From NCBI GenBank assembly GCA_030180135.1, contig CM058230.1:27550067-27614066 (forward strand): DNA of 64,000 bases, written 5' to 3'. Each line of letters begins with the position of its first letter. The stretch's first letter is position 1. Under the pieces are notes generated by a model, which did not search any database, was not told where the DNA came from, and saw only the letters and a list, made by a program, of their open reading frames with translations. This DNA is from Orychophragmus violaceus (Eukaryota; Streptophyta; Magnoliopsida; Brassicales; Brassicaceae). Shown in pieces: positions 32,351-43,752 of the stretch. Made by a program: the position numbers and the translations under genes.

Positions 32351-32789
32351 CGGCGGAGGAAAATGGAAAGTAAAAACCGGTGGAGAGCAAAAAAATTACC
32401 TCTAGAAAATCTTCACTCGAGCAGAAATGAAGAAATGAGAAATGGGAAACGTATATATAGAAGAAATGAAGGCATCGTGCTAGGAGGCGCTTCGTTTTCC
32501 ACGCCACAGTTATGATTACCTAGGCGGCGCTTCGTTTCTCGCGTCAACCAACCGGTTAGGGAGAAATCGTTGATAACCGAGCAATTGGAAATTGAGCCGA
32601 CTCCCATCTAACCTAACCGGTTCGGATTCGTTTCGAACGAAAACCTGGCTGGAATCGGCCCACCGAGATTCGGGCCTAAAGGGCTCATTAAGAAAAATAT
32701 GGGCCCACAAAAATCACTTCCCAAACCATGAGTTCTCTTCGTAAACACCGACTTCAAAAAATTAAAGTCGTTGCACTGGGGGGGCTTAT
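32351..32789 (-). other. Upstream region of antisense gene and Gypsy A polypurine tract
   Basis: No gene. Two related blocks, GGCGCTTCGTTTTCCACGCC and GGCGGCGCTTCGTTTCTCGCG, lie near 32485 and 32523. The plus-strand polypurine tract ACTGGGGGGGCTTAT sits at about 32775-32789 just before the right LTR. The region probably also carries the antisense promoter; a TATA-like TATATATAG is near 32452-32460 (reverse complement CTATATATA). Confidence 0.55.
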
Positions 32790-33324
32790 TGTTGGAGTCA
32801 ATATTAGCACCTTCCTAAAAAGGCCTATTCAGGGATTTAGGTTGGCCCAAAGTGGAAAGACGGTTTAAAACCCAAGTCGGAAACCTTAGATGTATCCGAG
32901 AAGGATATGACGGCTTACATTTAGGGTTAACCAAGGCGTCAGTCAAAGAAGAAAAGCGGCATCAAGAAATGGAAAATATCCCGACATTTTCTGATGACAT
33001 AAAAGGAAAAGATTCATATTTATCGTAATTACCTTTTTATTAATTAAGTAAACCGACTTTGTAATCCTATAAAAAGGAATCTCATATCATTCAATAGGGA
33101 TACGCTTTTCATAATACTTTCCGCTTGAGAGACTTTAGAGCAAAATTAACCTAAAATTCTCCGGCGACTTACATAGATTTCTTTACCGGCTTCCATCTCG
33201 GAAACACCGGTTATAAACCCTAATTTCCTAATTTTCACCGTGTTCATTAATTTTTCTTTTAGAATCCCTAATTTGAAACCTAAAACTCTTGCTATCTCTG
33301 GATAGACCGAGTTGAGATCTTACA
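32790..33324 (+). repeat. Right LTR of Gypsy A
   Basis: 535 bp, starts TGTTGGAGTC, ends GATCTTACA and is followed by the TSD AATTG. Confidence 0.93.
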
Positions 33325-33807
33325 AATTGCATCTGAGTTGAGTTCAAGAAATAGGTTTTCGTCTCTGCCTCTTTGTTAATCGTTTGTTAGAATTTGATCA
33401 CCAAAGTGGTGATTTACGTTTGCACAAGAACACTCCATGCAAGATTCTCGTCACGAAGAAAAAGACGTTCGAAATAGAAGTGATCGGCACATAAACAGCC
33501 ATCATATCATAAATCTCACTCATATATAAAATTATAATACTAAGTGGTAAGTGCAAGGAACCTATGTTTAATTGTATGTATTGGTTTTACTTAAACCAAG
33601 TAGTTGTAGTCTACCGGTTTCCACTTGGTGGAAGAATTGCAATGTTAAACTAGGCGAGTGATCGATTTTCGTGAAGCGTTGAATTCTATAACTATTTTTA
33701 CTTGGTCATCCGTAAACGTTTATAGTGGCAAGAAAACCCGGATTTTTATAGGTTTCGTGCGATTAGTCTTTAAACCTTAAAAAAACATTTGGGATCCCCA
33801 CTGTTAT
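33325..33807. other. Unassigned sequence between Gypsy A and G2
   Basis: Continues the 8991-9680 sequence across the Gypsy A insertion. No reading frame of note, no repeats recognised; AT-rich. It may be the remains of a host or older element sequence. Confidence 0.45.
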
Positions 33808-34211
33808 TGTTGGATATGGGTTTAGCACCTATCTATAAGTCCATTAGAAATCTTGTTAATTAGCCACATTTATCTCATCCCAAGAAGACAAGTCTCCTAA
33901 GGAGTCAATGACCCAAAAAGAAGTCAGCATCCAAGCACTATAAATAGGACCTTTCACTCTTCATTTTAGACACATTGTAACTTGCGGGAGTGCCGAGCTA
34001 CTTCTATAAAACTCCGACCTCAAGCAAGATTTAGGGAGCACGTCATTAGACAGACTTCCACCTCGTACCATCATGTTCATAGCTCGGCTTCGGCCTTAAG
34101 ATCAATAAAGAAGAGTTTTGACCTCAATTTAAGTTTGTATCTAACCTCGTAGTTCGGACATTTCAGATCGTAGCCCGACTTTAATTACTAAATCAAATTT
34201 CTGTAACAACA
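33808..34211 (+). repeat. G2 left LTR
   Basis: 404 bp with a TATA-like CTATAAATAGG at about 33940-33950. Confidence 0.9.
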
Positions 34212-34213
34212 AT

Positions 34214-34230
34214 TGGCACCGTTTGTGGGG
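34214..34230 (+). promoter_or_regulatory. G2 primer-binding site
   Basis: TGGCACCGTTTGTGGGG, two bases after the LTR end. The priming tRNA is unresolved. Confidence 0.75.
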
Positions 34231-34269
34231 AGGGTAAGAAAATTTTCTACGCTCTAAGACGAAGCCGAC

Positions 34270-36216
34270 ATGACACGACCTCTTTCAGCCAGCGATAGCT
34301 CGGAGAAGACGAAGGGTCAGCCGCCGAGCTCGAATTCCCCGAACTCGGAAAAAGGGACAAAAATGCCATTCCCACTAACCAGCTCTTCAAACCCGAACCC
34401 GAACCCTCTTGTTCTTCAGGTATCCCAAAAACCACCGGGCCCAACACTGCGCTGGCTCGTGCGGTGTCGACGGTCAACAGCCCGGTCAACCAAACCAGAA
34501 TGACGAACACACACGAAGGCGTCGAGCCAACAATAATCATCACGAAAGCCCCCGCTCCAAACCGGCAGGACGTCCCTTCTCTCATAAGGACCTTGATGAC
34601 ACAGATCGACGAGCTGACACGATGCAACAACGGCCGCTTCGAGCAACTCGCGAACGCCCAAAATGAGTGCCACAAGCAAATCAACAACCTCCGAATAGCC
34701 AAACATCAGGCACCTCAACGACTGCATATTCTCGTTGATACCTTCCCGCACACAACCATCGGACCTGGCCAACGGCCAACCATACCCTGGCTGACACCGA
34801 CACATGAATCTGAAGCAAACCAAACACAATCCATCGAGGTATGTAATACAGAGAGGAACCGGGCAGAAGCAGTGAGATCGAGCATGACGTCAAGAGTCCA
34901 CAGGCAACTAGCTCGGCCCCCGAGATCGACAGAGTCCTGAGTGAATCGCAGAACAGACCGTCCACGAGCAAAATAACAAGAACACCGGTCAGACACCCAT
35001 GAAAGATCAAACTACCTACCTACGACGGTAGCTCAGATCCACGGCAGTACCTAACAACTTTCAGCATTGCAATGGGACGAGCCCAGTTCTCTCACGAGGA
35101 GAGCGATGCCGGATTTTGCCAGCTCTTCGTCGAAAATCTCAGAAGCGCCGCCCTCAACTGGTTCTCGCGACTAAAGGCACAATCCATTAACATCTATCAA
35201 CAGCTAACGACCACTTTTCTCAAACATTACTCAATGTTCATCCAAGAAAGAGCATCAAGCGCCTACCTTTGGGCAATCAGCCAAGGACCAAACGAACCTC
35301 TAAGATCTTACATCAGTTGATTCAAAGCTATTGTTTCAAAAAATCTCGGTGATCGACAGCGAAGGGCTACCAGCGCTACGGAACGGACTCTGGTACGAGT
35401 CACCGTTTCGCAGCAAGCTAGCCTTGAATAAACGACAAATCCTCGAAGACGCCCTCCATCGAGCCGCCATCTTCGTCGAAATGGAGGAGGAAAAAGAACT
35501 ACTCACCAAAAAGTTTGGGACAGCATAACCCGCTAAGGGAAAGGAGTCGACGCAGGAATACGTTGAACCGCCCCAACACTACAATCAAGAGTACAAAAAC
35601 TCAAAGAGGAAAGGCAAGAAAACGGAGGCCTACTTCACTAGTGAGCACGACCTGCCAGGCAACCCACAAAACCGCGCCAAAAACAAAGGCGTGAACACCA
35701 GCGATAAGGACAAACCTTTTTCTGTACATACCATCAAAGATCAAGGCACGACACCAACGAATGTCGTCACCTGCAGAACCTCCTCCTCAGAGAATACTAA
35801 AAGGGAAACACGAACATAACGAATCGAAACATACAAACGACGCCTGTCAAAAATCAGATAAGGGACGACAGGGGCCGAGTCCGACTCGTCAGAGGAAGGA
35901 ACAAAGGGTCCGGAGGCGTACAGCGAGCTGGGAAGGATAACGCCGACGCAGTGTCAAATAAGCGAGTTCAAGGCGATGGGGGAGCAGGGACACCCCCACC
36001 TAGAAAATGCATTAACATGATATTGTGAGACTTTCCTGGTTACGATGGCTCAACAGGCCGTACAAAGACCTTCAACCAGGAAATAGGCAAGGAACCGGGA
36101 CGAAAAAGAAACCACGTCAGCAAAATTAAAAACAGGGACAAAGTATCCTTCACCACGGAGAATGAAGAAAGACCGGGCAGGCCAAAAGACGACATGCTCG
36201 TCATCAAGCTTAGGAT
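34270..36216 (+). pseudogene. G2 gag (Retrotrans_gag) relic
   Basis: Gag in pieces over several frames: an N-terminal piece from ATG 34270 (Ser/Pro-rich), 34464-34940 (PSLIRTLMTQIDELTRCNNG, FEQLANAQNECHKQINNL) and the Retrotrans_gag core at 35072-35528 (MGRAQFSHEESDAGFCQLF, NWFSRLKAQSINIYQQL, FLKHYSMFIQERA; then LWYESPFRSKLALNK, EDALHRAAIFVEMEEEKELL). A stop (TGA, about 35320) and at least two frameshifts interrupt it. The end (MLVIKLRID at 36195-36221) runs straight into the protease at 50725 once C3 is set aside, so C3 hit the gag/protease junction. Confidence 0.82.
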
Positions 36217-36221
36217 AGATA

Positions 36222-36946
36222 TGAAGGAATTTCTAGCAGATCCTAATCCAATTAGGCAATCCTGGTCTGAATTCCAAGCCTAGGATCTAGGGTTCATATA
36301 ATCGAATCATTAGGATCTCAGGATTAACTGGTGATTAGCAGCGGAAGATTTGCAGATAATCGAGATCTAGAGCGCCTTAAATGCTGCGCCTCTACTGGTA
36401 TCCACACGCACACAAACTGAACCGGAGGGATGCTAGTGCCTATAGAGATCTAATCTCTTGAGAGGTTTTTTTTTCTAGTTCTGGTGGCTGTGAATTAGGT
36501 TAAGATCGAGTTTAGGTCGACCATATATCTTATATATGTCGACTTAAACCACAACGGAATTAACCAACGATTAAACCGAATTAATCAGGTAATCCGCGAG
36601 TCGTGTCGACCGACACACTCTCTGTGTCGATCGACACTGTCGATCTGTGTCGACCGACACACTTATTGTGTCGATCGACACTGCCCATAAACTTGGTATT
36701 GAATGCATATCAAATATGCATTCACCCGATCATTACATTAATGATCAACCTCATATACAACGTCCAGTTTGCTTAGGTGTGTGACCCTGTAGGATCATAT
36801 AACACTAGCAATGAGTTCTAAACTCATTGATCATAAGTGGCTTCTAGCAAAGCATTATGACTGCCCAGTGTCATATGATTGTCTCATCTCGACAATACGA
36901 CTTTCACTTAAGAGCAAGTACAATAGATTTCAGGACATTCCCAACA
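36222..36946 (-). repeat. C3 3' LTR (left)
   Basis: 725 bp; carries two CGATCG-palindrome pairs (36603/36624 and 36647/36668), whereas the right LTR carries one; this accounts for the 44-bp length difference. A hairpin-forming block GTCGACCATATATCTTATAT lies at about 36516-36535 with GTCGAC again at 36538-36543. Confidence 0.93.
36603..36681. repeat. Two CGATCG-palindrome pairs in left C3 LTR
   Basis: Four 14-bp near-palindromes at 36603 (GTGTCGACCGACAC), 36624 (GTGTCGATCGACAC), 36647 and 36668. Starts within each pair are 21 bp apart. The second pair is a 44-bp duplication of the first. Confidence 0.95.
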
Positions 36947-37297
36947 ATCTCCCACTTGTACTGGAATCATCTATTCCCATAATCCCTTCGTCACTATATC
37001 TCGATCTGGCATAAGGCAAGATCTGTGTCACCCTTATTTAGCCAAGATCATGTTCATCGAACTCCGATTTATACTGATAAGACAAATGACTGACAATCAC
37101 CTCGTTTGAGTGTGGCCACACATTTCTCAGTATCAAATCTTCGATGGGCCCTGAGATATTTATCTCCTGTTATATAGGAGGGACAAATCCCATCTTGTTT
37201 CATCCCTGTTTCTTCACACGCTTCATGATACGCCCAATCAATGCCTTTATAGTCACCAGTTACGGCTGACGTTTGACAAGGTTAAAGCGGACCAAGT
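36947..37297 (-). other. C3 3' untranslated region, part 1
   Basis: Begins with the polypurine tract at 36947-36964. The sequence is a diverged relative of the C2 3' untranslated region (15660-16490); it is interrupted by G3 and continues at 44928. Confidence 0.75.
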
Positions 37298-38472
37298 TGA
37301 TATACCATGGATTTTAGGGCTTTTAACCATGGTATATGTGTTATTTATCGAGTCTTTTACTACGTTTTAGAGTCTTTTCAGGTGTTTATTAGGTACAAGC
37401 ACATTTGGAGCATATTTGGTGATTTTGGCACTTTCTGGAGCTAATTGGAGTATTTGGCCGAGAGATAGAGTTCACTGTCCGAAACAGAGAAAGGTGTCGA
37501 TCGTTGCATGCCTAGCATCGATCGATGCACCAGCGAGATGGGCCAAACGACGGTTTGATGAAGAATGATGACATTGCAATTCTGCCCAGAAGTTTCTGAT
37601 ATTTACAAAGAAGCCCCAATTCGTGTTTTAGGTTATAAATAGAGTTTTTGAGCCATTGTTTAGGCGACGCTTTACTTTAGTTCTATTTTATTTCAGAGAG
37701 CCTGAGGGGCTGATCCTGATCTCGAAAGAGACTTGATTTTGAACCCCAGTTCTTATTTGATTATATGATATTTGGTTTTCTACTTATGATATCTTCTGTC
37801 TCGATGAATATGTCTGAGTAGATCTCCTGTTAGGTTGAAGGATTCTCATTAAGGATTTCAGAGAATTATAGTTTAATTAATCTGTAGAGATTCATATCTG
37901 CTAGTTCTTTATCTAAGTTGTTCTTAATGCTAAATCTGAAGTAGCTAATCAGAGTTATGATGTTAGGTTGATTAATTCAGCGGAAGTTGGTTAATTTAAC
38001 TAGAAAGAACTTAGATAAGCAATTAAACTGTTCGCAAACGGAAGTTTGGTTCAGGTTAATTGTGAACATATCAAACTTGGAATTAATGCTAGTTTAATCT
38101 GTTAGTTCTCGCAAACGAAAGTTTGGTTTACTGCACTTAGACTTAGAGGATTATCGCAAAGGAATTTGGTTAATTCTATATCAGTGTTTGAGTTCTAGAA
38201 TAGTTATTGATTAGATCTAGATAGATTGATTGCTTGCGTTCCTGATTTCCTGAGAACTCCTGAAACCTAACGCTTCGCCTTCTTGCTTACAAACTCACTT
38301 GATTTACTTTGCTATTTCGTTCACTGTTTTCACATCAGCTTCGCTTAATTAAATCTGAACTACTATTAATCTATTGTGTGACTGAGAGTCCTCGTGGGAT
38401 TCGATACCTTATATACTACGATTGCATTAACTGTGCACTTGCAGTAGAATAGGGAAAACTATACACCTATCA
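37298..38472 (+). repeat. G3 left LTR
   Basis: 1,175 bp. TATA-like GTTATAAATAGAG at 37632-37644. Contains one palindrome pair at 37494 and 37515. Confidence 0.95.
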
Positions 38473-38478
38473 AGTTTT

Positions 38479-38495
38479 TGGCGCCGTTGCCGGGG
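38479..38495 (+). promoter_or_regulatory. G3 primer-binding site
   Basis: TGGCGCCGTTGCCGGGG, six bases after the LTR; this is the usual primer site of ATHILA and related Gypsy elements (commonly ascribed to a tRNA-Asp type). Confidence 0.85.
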
Positions 38496-38558
38496 ACTCT
38501 TTGAGTTCACCAATAGACTTAGTATTAGGATTTAGACTAAGCATTCTTTTTAATTTTC

Positions 38559-40004
38559 TTGTTTACTCACGTTTTTGATTTTTGGATTCGCAGGGATTCG
38601 CACTGCATCGATCGTTGCTCACCCTGCATCGATCGACACAAGGCGAGAACAGCGATGCTGAGATCTGAGACATTCAATAGGTTCCGCGCCATGGAACCTG
38701 TGATTTTGATTCGCGGTGAAAACGGCGTTTTACGAGACCAAGAGGGTCATATATGCAACGCAAAAGGTCAGAAAATAGATGGGGAAGGAAACCCCATCTT
38801 ACCAGATTACCATGTATTAGTTGGGCAAGTAGCTGAGATGCAGACTAAGATAGATGACATCCACGACATCTTACTTAGGGAGAGACAGTTCCGAGCAGAG
38901 GCAGAAACTGATAAATCTGCATAGGTACACTATATGGCTGGAGCCAACTCTTATGGACATACATTGGGACATCAGCAGAGACAAGGTTCTAGGCATGCTC
39001 AAGGATCAAGAAACCATAACTATACTTCCTATCTGGCACCTCCTACACAAAGGCGCAAACTAGAGATGATGATAGAACAATCAATTGAAAAGCAACAGCA
39101 GAACACAGCTTCCTTCAGCTCGAAGCTAGAGAACCTGTACACTAATTTGAATGAGAAATTTGAATCCTTGAGCACTCGTATGAAGCAGCTGGACACACAT
39201 ATGAATCAAGTTTCAAGTTCTACCTCAAGGAAGGATTCTCAAGAAGCTCATGCCAACAACATTCCCATTCAGGATGACACACAGATGGATCATGGATCAA
39301 GTCTAGCAGTTAAGGCTGTGGAATTTGTGGAAGACAGAGGGGGATTTGATGTTGAATTACCTGAGTTTAAAAGCTTCGATGCACCTGACTCAACAGAGAT
39401 TGACATGGATCTCTTGACTTGGATAGTTCAGATTGAAGTGGGACCAAGCCAAGGAGAGAAATTTGAGTCTGAGATGGCTGGAATGGACCGAGAAGCGGAT
39501 AAATCCGAGACTGTAGTTGAAACACGAGCTGAGACAACAGCATCGATCGATGCATCACATGCACCGATCGTTGCACCCCGAAAGGAACCGGTTTCGCTCA
39601 TATCTCAAGGACCTGCTAAGGAAAGAACCTACAAACCTCCATTACCATTCCCGAAAGCTCCCGTTAAGCCCAAAGATGTGGTTCAGTGCACAGTGGTGGT
39701 TGACAAGAAGATGGTGGTTCCACAAGAGCCTATTCTAACATCTTCAAGGCCTAAAACTACTCATAAACAGAAGGCTCCGAACATCAAATCTTTGCCAAAG
39801 GTAAAACATAAGTCCTCTAAGTTTAAACCTCCTGACTCCACTGTTTTGAATGCAGGAAAGAGCGTTAAAACACCCAAGTGTCAATCTCACCCTACATTCC
39901 TCCCAACATTCCTTGGACGACATCATGCTGCTACTGCTTACACACCACCATGGATGATAAGGCATTCACAGAGACACTCAAAGTCTCTGCTAAAACCTCC
40001 ATAA
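38559..40004 (+). pseudogene. G3 gag-like ORF (core deleted)
   Basis: One frame from about 38559 to 40004 with a single in-frame TAG at 38922-38924. The N-terminal part reads MEPVILIRGENGVLRDQEGH; the middle has the linker common in ATHILA gag proteins (SYLAPPTQRRKLEMMIEQSI, coiled-coil-like FSSKLENLYTNLNEKFESLS); the C-terminal part is Lys/Pro-rich (PPLPFPKAPVKPKD). The capsid core that should stand between the N-terminal part and the linker is missing, and pol is absent after it. The pair of palindromes at 39540/39561 is inside the frame and is translated (ASIDASHAPIVAP); another at 38605/38626 gives the repeat CIDRCSPCIDRH. After the stop (about 40035-40075) comes AAGCGCTGAGTGGGAGGCAA, a block conserved at the end of ATHILA pol. 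Confidence 0.72.
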
Positions 40005-42692
40005 TTGTGACCTCATTTCCAAAAGTCAAGCTAATGACTTAAAACAAGCGCTGAGTGGGAGGCAATCCACTGCTAGGTTTAATTATTTTTCTTTTTCATT
40101 TTTGGTGTTTTTCTTAGGATTTCACGTTTTTATTTGTTTTTGTTAGTTTTTAGATACAGAACACACGTCTGGAGATGTGTGACGATCGTTGCTCACATGT
40201 GCAACGGTCGTTGCAATTGGTTCAAATCGAAAATTAAGGTACGTTGAGCTAAACCGGAATCAATCTGGTTCAACCAGCATCGATCGTTGCCCCTAAAGCA
40301 ACGATCGTTGCACCCACGACCAGGTAAGTTACCTTAAACCCTATTTTCTCTCCTTCTTCTCCATTTCCTTTGGTCGACACACCGTGAACCTCCGCCCAAA
40401 AATCATCATTTCTTCATAAAATTTCTTGTTTCCGAGTGCTATTTACTTATTTTTACGCTCCCAATCCATTTCCCCAACCCATATCTCAAGAAATCAAGGT
40501 AATGTTCTTCAATTTCGAATTTTCGGATTGGATTTTCAGGGTTTTAGGGTTGTTGATTTTTGGACCAAAAATTGATGATGCATGCGTAATTAGAACGATT
40601 TAGGGTGATGGATGATGATTTTGAACTGATTTGAGACAATGTGGCTTGGATTTGACTGATTTTTGATGATTTGTTGCGGCAAAATCGCCTTGCAACGGTC
40701 TTTGCTCTCGAGCAACGGTCGTTGCTTTGCGATTTTGGGAAATGTTCGATACAACGAAATCGCCTTGCAACGATCGATGCCTTAGATGCAACGGTCGATG
40801 CTTCGCGATTTCACAGTGAAATTTTGCCGAGACATATAAATGTTTGAACTTTGTTTTTGCAGATGGCGTCTCAAAGGCAACCCCGAAAGAAGCGAGCCAC
40901 AGCTTCCACAGCAACAAGACACTACACCCCACCGCCTCAATGGTTCAGCAGAGAGTCAGAGGCACCCGCACCATAGAACAGATACGGGCCGCCGGTTGCT
41001 TTACCTTGGCCCAGAGAGGACGCCACACCGATTCAGACGACCAGACAGTGGCCGGAGGACCTGATACGCTTCTTCAAGTCTGCTGAGTTCACCGAGCGGC
41101 CATTGCTCAGTCGATGGGACGAGTATGACTCGCTCCTCTACAGTGGTTGGTGTGGGATGATCATCAAGCCGACCAAGTTCGCGGACTACTCCACCTGCAG
41201 GATTCTGGGGATCAATGAGCAGGTACTCGCTGTATGCAGAGGCATTGGTCTAGGGACAATGCCGATGCGACATTATGATCTTTATCCTGAGCTGGTCAGG
41301 CAGCTATTGCCCACTTGCAGAGTGGTTTACTCGGATCCCGACCACAGGAGCGCTACAGTGGGTGCATTCACCTTCATGAGTTGGGGAGTCAGGTATCGGA
41401 TTCCCCTACTTGATCTCTGCAGGATCTACGGGTTCAGTACTGAGCCGAGGCGCATAGCCATGCCACTCGAGTGGGATCCGGTGGAGGCTCGCACATTCTG
41501 GGAGAGTATTGGCAGCGGTCGATACAACTCCAGGACCACACCTGTAGTGCAGATGAGACATCCGGTGCTGCGATATGTCTCGCGTATCTTGTGCTGGAGC
41601 TTGCTTTGCAAGTTTGAGACCAACAAGATGCGCAAACTTGAGATGGAGATGCTGTTTATGGGGCTGAGAGATCAGTTTAGAGGTTCTGGTGTGAGAGATC
41701 CGACTGCGGGTCTCAACTTGGGAGCTATTTTCGCACAGCATTTAGTTGATCTGCAGCTGAAGCCGTTTGATGGAGCTGGTACTGAGACGGTAGGGAGTTT
41801 ACTTACTCCCATTTTTGAGTATTGTGGGATTCCTCTTCATGGCACAGAGCGTGATACAGCTCGGGAGTTCCTGGATCTCAGCCATTTGCAGAGCGCTACC
41901 TGGCTCAAGGAGGGGCGCATTTGGGTTTACACTGATCCGACCACTGGGAGGACTGGTATCGAGCTTCCTGCTGCCAGATGGACACAGATTGACACATTAG
42001 AGGCACTGAGATTTCAGCCTCCTGAGTCTGCGCAGCGTGGGATTCCGACTATGGCTCATCCGCTGGGAGAGCCTTCCTCACGAGCTTCGACTTCTTCTAC
42101 CCCTGCTCCTGCGCCAGCACCTGCCCCAGTCGATATTGTGGGTCCCTTTCCAGAGCCTGCGATGGCCTACGGTGCATACTCTGAGGCAGAGTGGAGAGAG
42201 AGATCAGATGGTATGTTTCGAGTTCTTTGGAACTTCGTGCGTACTTGCAGCTGCAGGAGGCCACCACAGATCCACGTCGTCGACAGCGATCTCCGACTGA
42301 TACTGATCCCGCACCCGAGGCAGCCGATGATGATGCAATGTATGGTGGGATAGACGATGAGAGCGAGTGAGAGTAGTCTCCATGTTCAGACTTTCGGTTC
42401 TGTATTCTGACTTTTTCTTTTTCTTTGCACTTTTCTTCTTTTGATTTTTAGGACTCTACTATGTTTGGATGATTTGTACTTTATTTGGTACATCTTTTGC
42501 TTCGGTTTTACTCTGTTTCTAGTGTTCTCAGCTTGCAGGGATCAAAATTGACAAAAACAGACGGACTAACCTGCTAACTTGCTGACTGTTCGTGAAAGTG
42601 CAGTGCGTCGATCGACACACCACTGTGTCGATCGCCACAATACGAAAGAATCGCCAAGCAACGGTCGATGCACCTAGTGCAACGATCGATGC
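38605..42692. repeat. CGATCG-palindrome pairs inside G3
   Basis: Eight pairs of 14-bp palindromes: 38605/38626, 39540/39561, 40179/40201, 40277/40298, 40692/40712, 40767/40788, 42605/42625 and 42658/42679. Start-to-start distance is 21 bp in five, 20 in two and 22 in one. Half-sites mix freely (GCATCGA, GCAACGA, GTGTCGA and their complements) around a CGATCG, CGGTCG or CGACCG core. Confidence 0.92.
40863..42353 (+). pseudogene. G3 ATHILA ORF-1-like protein, one in-frame stop
   Basis: A frame from ATG 40863 to 42353 with one TAG at 40974-40976 (CAG before a C-to-T change); without it the product would be about 496 residues. It starts basic (MASQRQPRKKRATAS) and has the plant transposon-protein blocks seen in ATHILA ORF-1 proteins: EDLIRFFKSAEFTERPLLSR, YDLYPELVRQLLPTCRVVYS, SATVGAFTFMSWGVRYRIPL, CRIYGFSTEP, FWESIGSGRYNSR. 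A Pro/Ala-rich spacer follows (PAPAPAPAPVDIVGP). Past about 42,250 a different frame looks more natural (EAADDDAMYGGIDDES), so a late frameshift is likely. The protein sits where the env-like gene lies in ATHILA elements; function unknown. No membrane segment is obvious in it. Confidence 0.75.
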
Positions 42693-42779
42693 TTGAGCGA
42701 CAGAGGTAAAACCCGACAGAACTAAAACATCCATTAACAATTTTTTCTTTCTTTTTACCGATCCTTCGCTGGACACTAC

Positions 42780-43752
42780 TGGGGACAGTGTGTCTTAAGT
42801 GTGGGGGAGGTGCTACTGACTTATATCTTTCTGTTTTCTTAAGAGTCAGTCCCGTTTTTCCCGTTTTTCAAAAAATTTTGATCCCTGGGTCAAAATTGTT
42901 TAAGTAAGAAACTATGATTTTCTGAGAAGATTTACAAGACTTGCAGGAACTTAAGTAACCATTAGGATGAAGTTTCAGGATCTATCTATGACTATTAGAA
43001 AACCCCATCACAGATCAACCTACTGGGAACACCCACATCACTTCAGGTATCAGAGGATCTTTTACTGACTTCAACTTAATACTGACTTAGATTTCTCACC
43101 TAAGGGCTTGGTATACTTTGTGTCGGATTCCCTTGTTAGTTCTGACACAGCCTGTCAACCTATCCTATTTAGTTCCCTTCTCCCCTTCTATAAAGTAAAA
43201 AAAAAAAAAAAAAGATAATAAACTGAGGATGAGTTAGTAACTCCGAAGTGGTCATGGGAATGGTAGCAAACACTATTTTCTCTCATGTGATCCATGGAAT
43301 GTGTCCAAAGTACACCCCATAACGGGAAGAACACTGATAAAAAAAATAAAATGATACCCAGTGGGGAAAAATCAGTTGTTAAAGAAGGGAAAGAGAAGAA
43401 AGGGACTAGAGAAAGATAGTATGGTGGTCTAGAGCTGATAAGGTAAGAATCCATGTGCCCTTTGATCGATACTCCTTAGGTGAGACCGCACTTAAATACT
43501 TGCAGAAGTCAGTAGGGAGAATTTGAATGCTTGAATGTGATTGTGGAGTTTACCTAGGACAGTTGCTAAGTGTGGGGGAAGTACATGTTGGTCTTGATAT
43601 TCTGTGATTGATTCTTTCAGTGGTTTACTAAGGGGAATCTGAGTATTGTTGTTTCTAGGACGAAAAGAGTTTCTGAAGAGTTTTCAAACCTCTTATCTAC
43701 ATTTAGTTCTTTGTCTTGCTTGAGGACAAGCAAGAGCTAAGTGTGGGGGAGT
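42780..43752 (+). promoter_or_regulatory. G3 3' region: three polypurine-like copies and hairpin
   Basis: The sequence AAGTGTGGGGGA occurs three times, at about 42799-42810, 43568-43579 and 43738-43751, the last being the true polypurine tract next to the LTR. Between 42780 and 43750 no gene is seen; one A-run (about 43198-43213) is present. Confidence 0.75.
43715..43734 (+). promoter_or_regulatory. G3 3' hairpin
   Basis: CTTGCTTGAGGACAAGCAAG: an 8-bp perfect stem with a 4-base loop just before the polypurine tract. This block is conserved in ATHILA-type elements and might act in RNA processing or packaging. Confidence 0.8.

Larger units (their letters stand above)
9681..33324 (+). mobile_element. 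Gypsy element A (Tat-like), TSD AATTG, carrying nested Copia C2 and C1
   Basis: Two 535-bp LTRs (9681-10215 and 32790-33324) are flanked by a perfect 5-bp TSD, AATTG (9676-9680 and 33325-33329). Inside are a TGGCGCC-type primer site, a gag frame, a relic cellular-type RNase H, a relic integrase, a 48-bp minisatellite, an antisense spliced-looking ORF with a Transposase_28 ('putative gypsy type transposon') region, and a polypurine tract before the right LTR. Presence of a second RNase H and of the antisense ORF point to the Tat lineage of Gypsy. Protease, reverse transcriptase and the first RNase H are missing through a deletion at about 11,770. Without the 14.9-kb insertion C2 the element would be about 8.8 kb. 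Confidence 0.93.
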
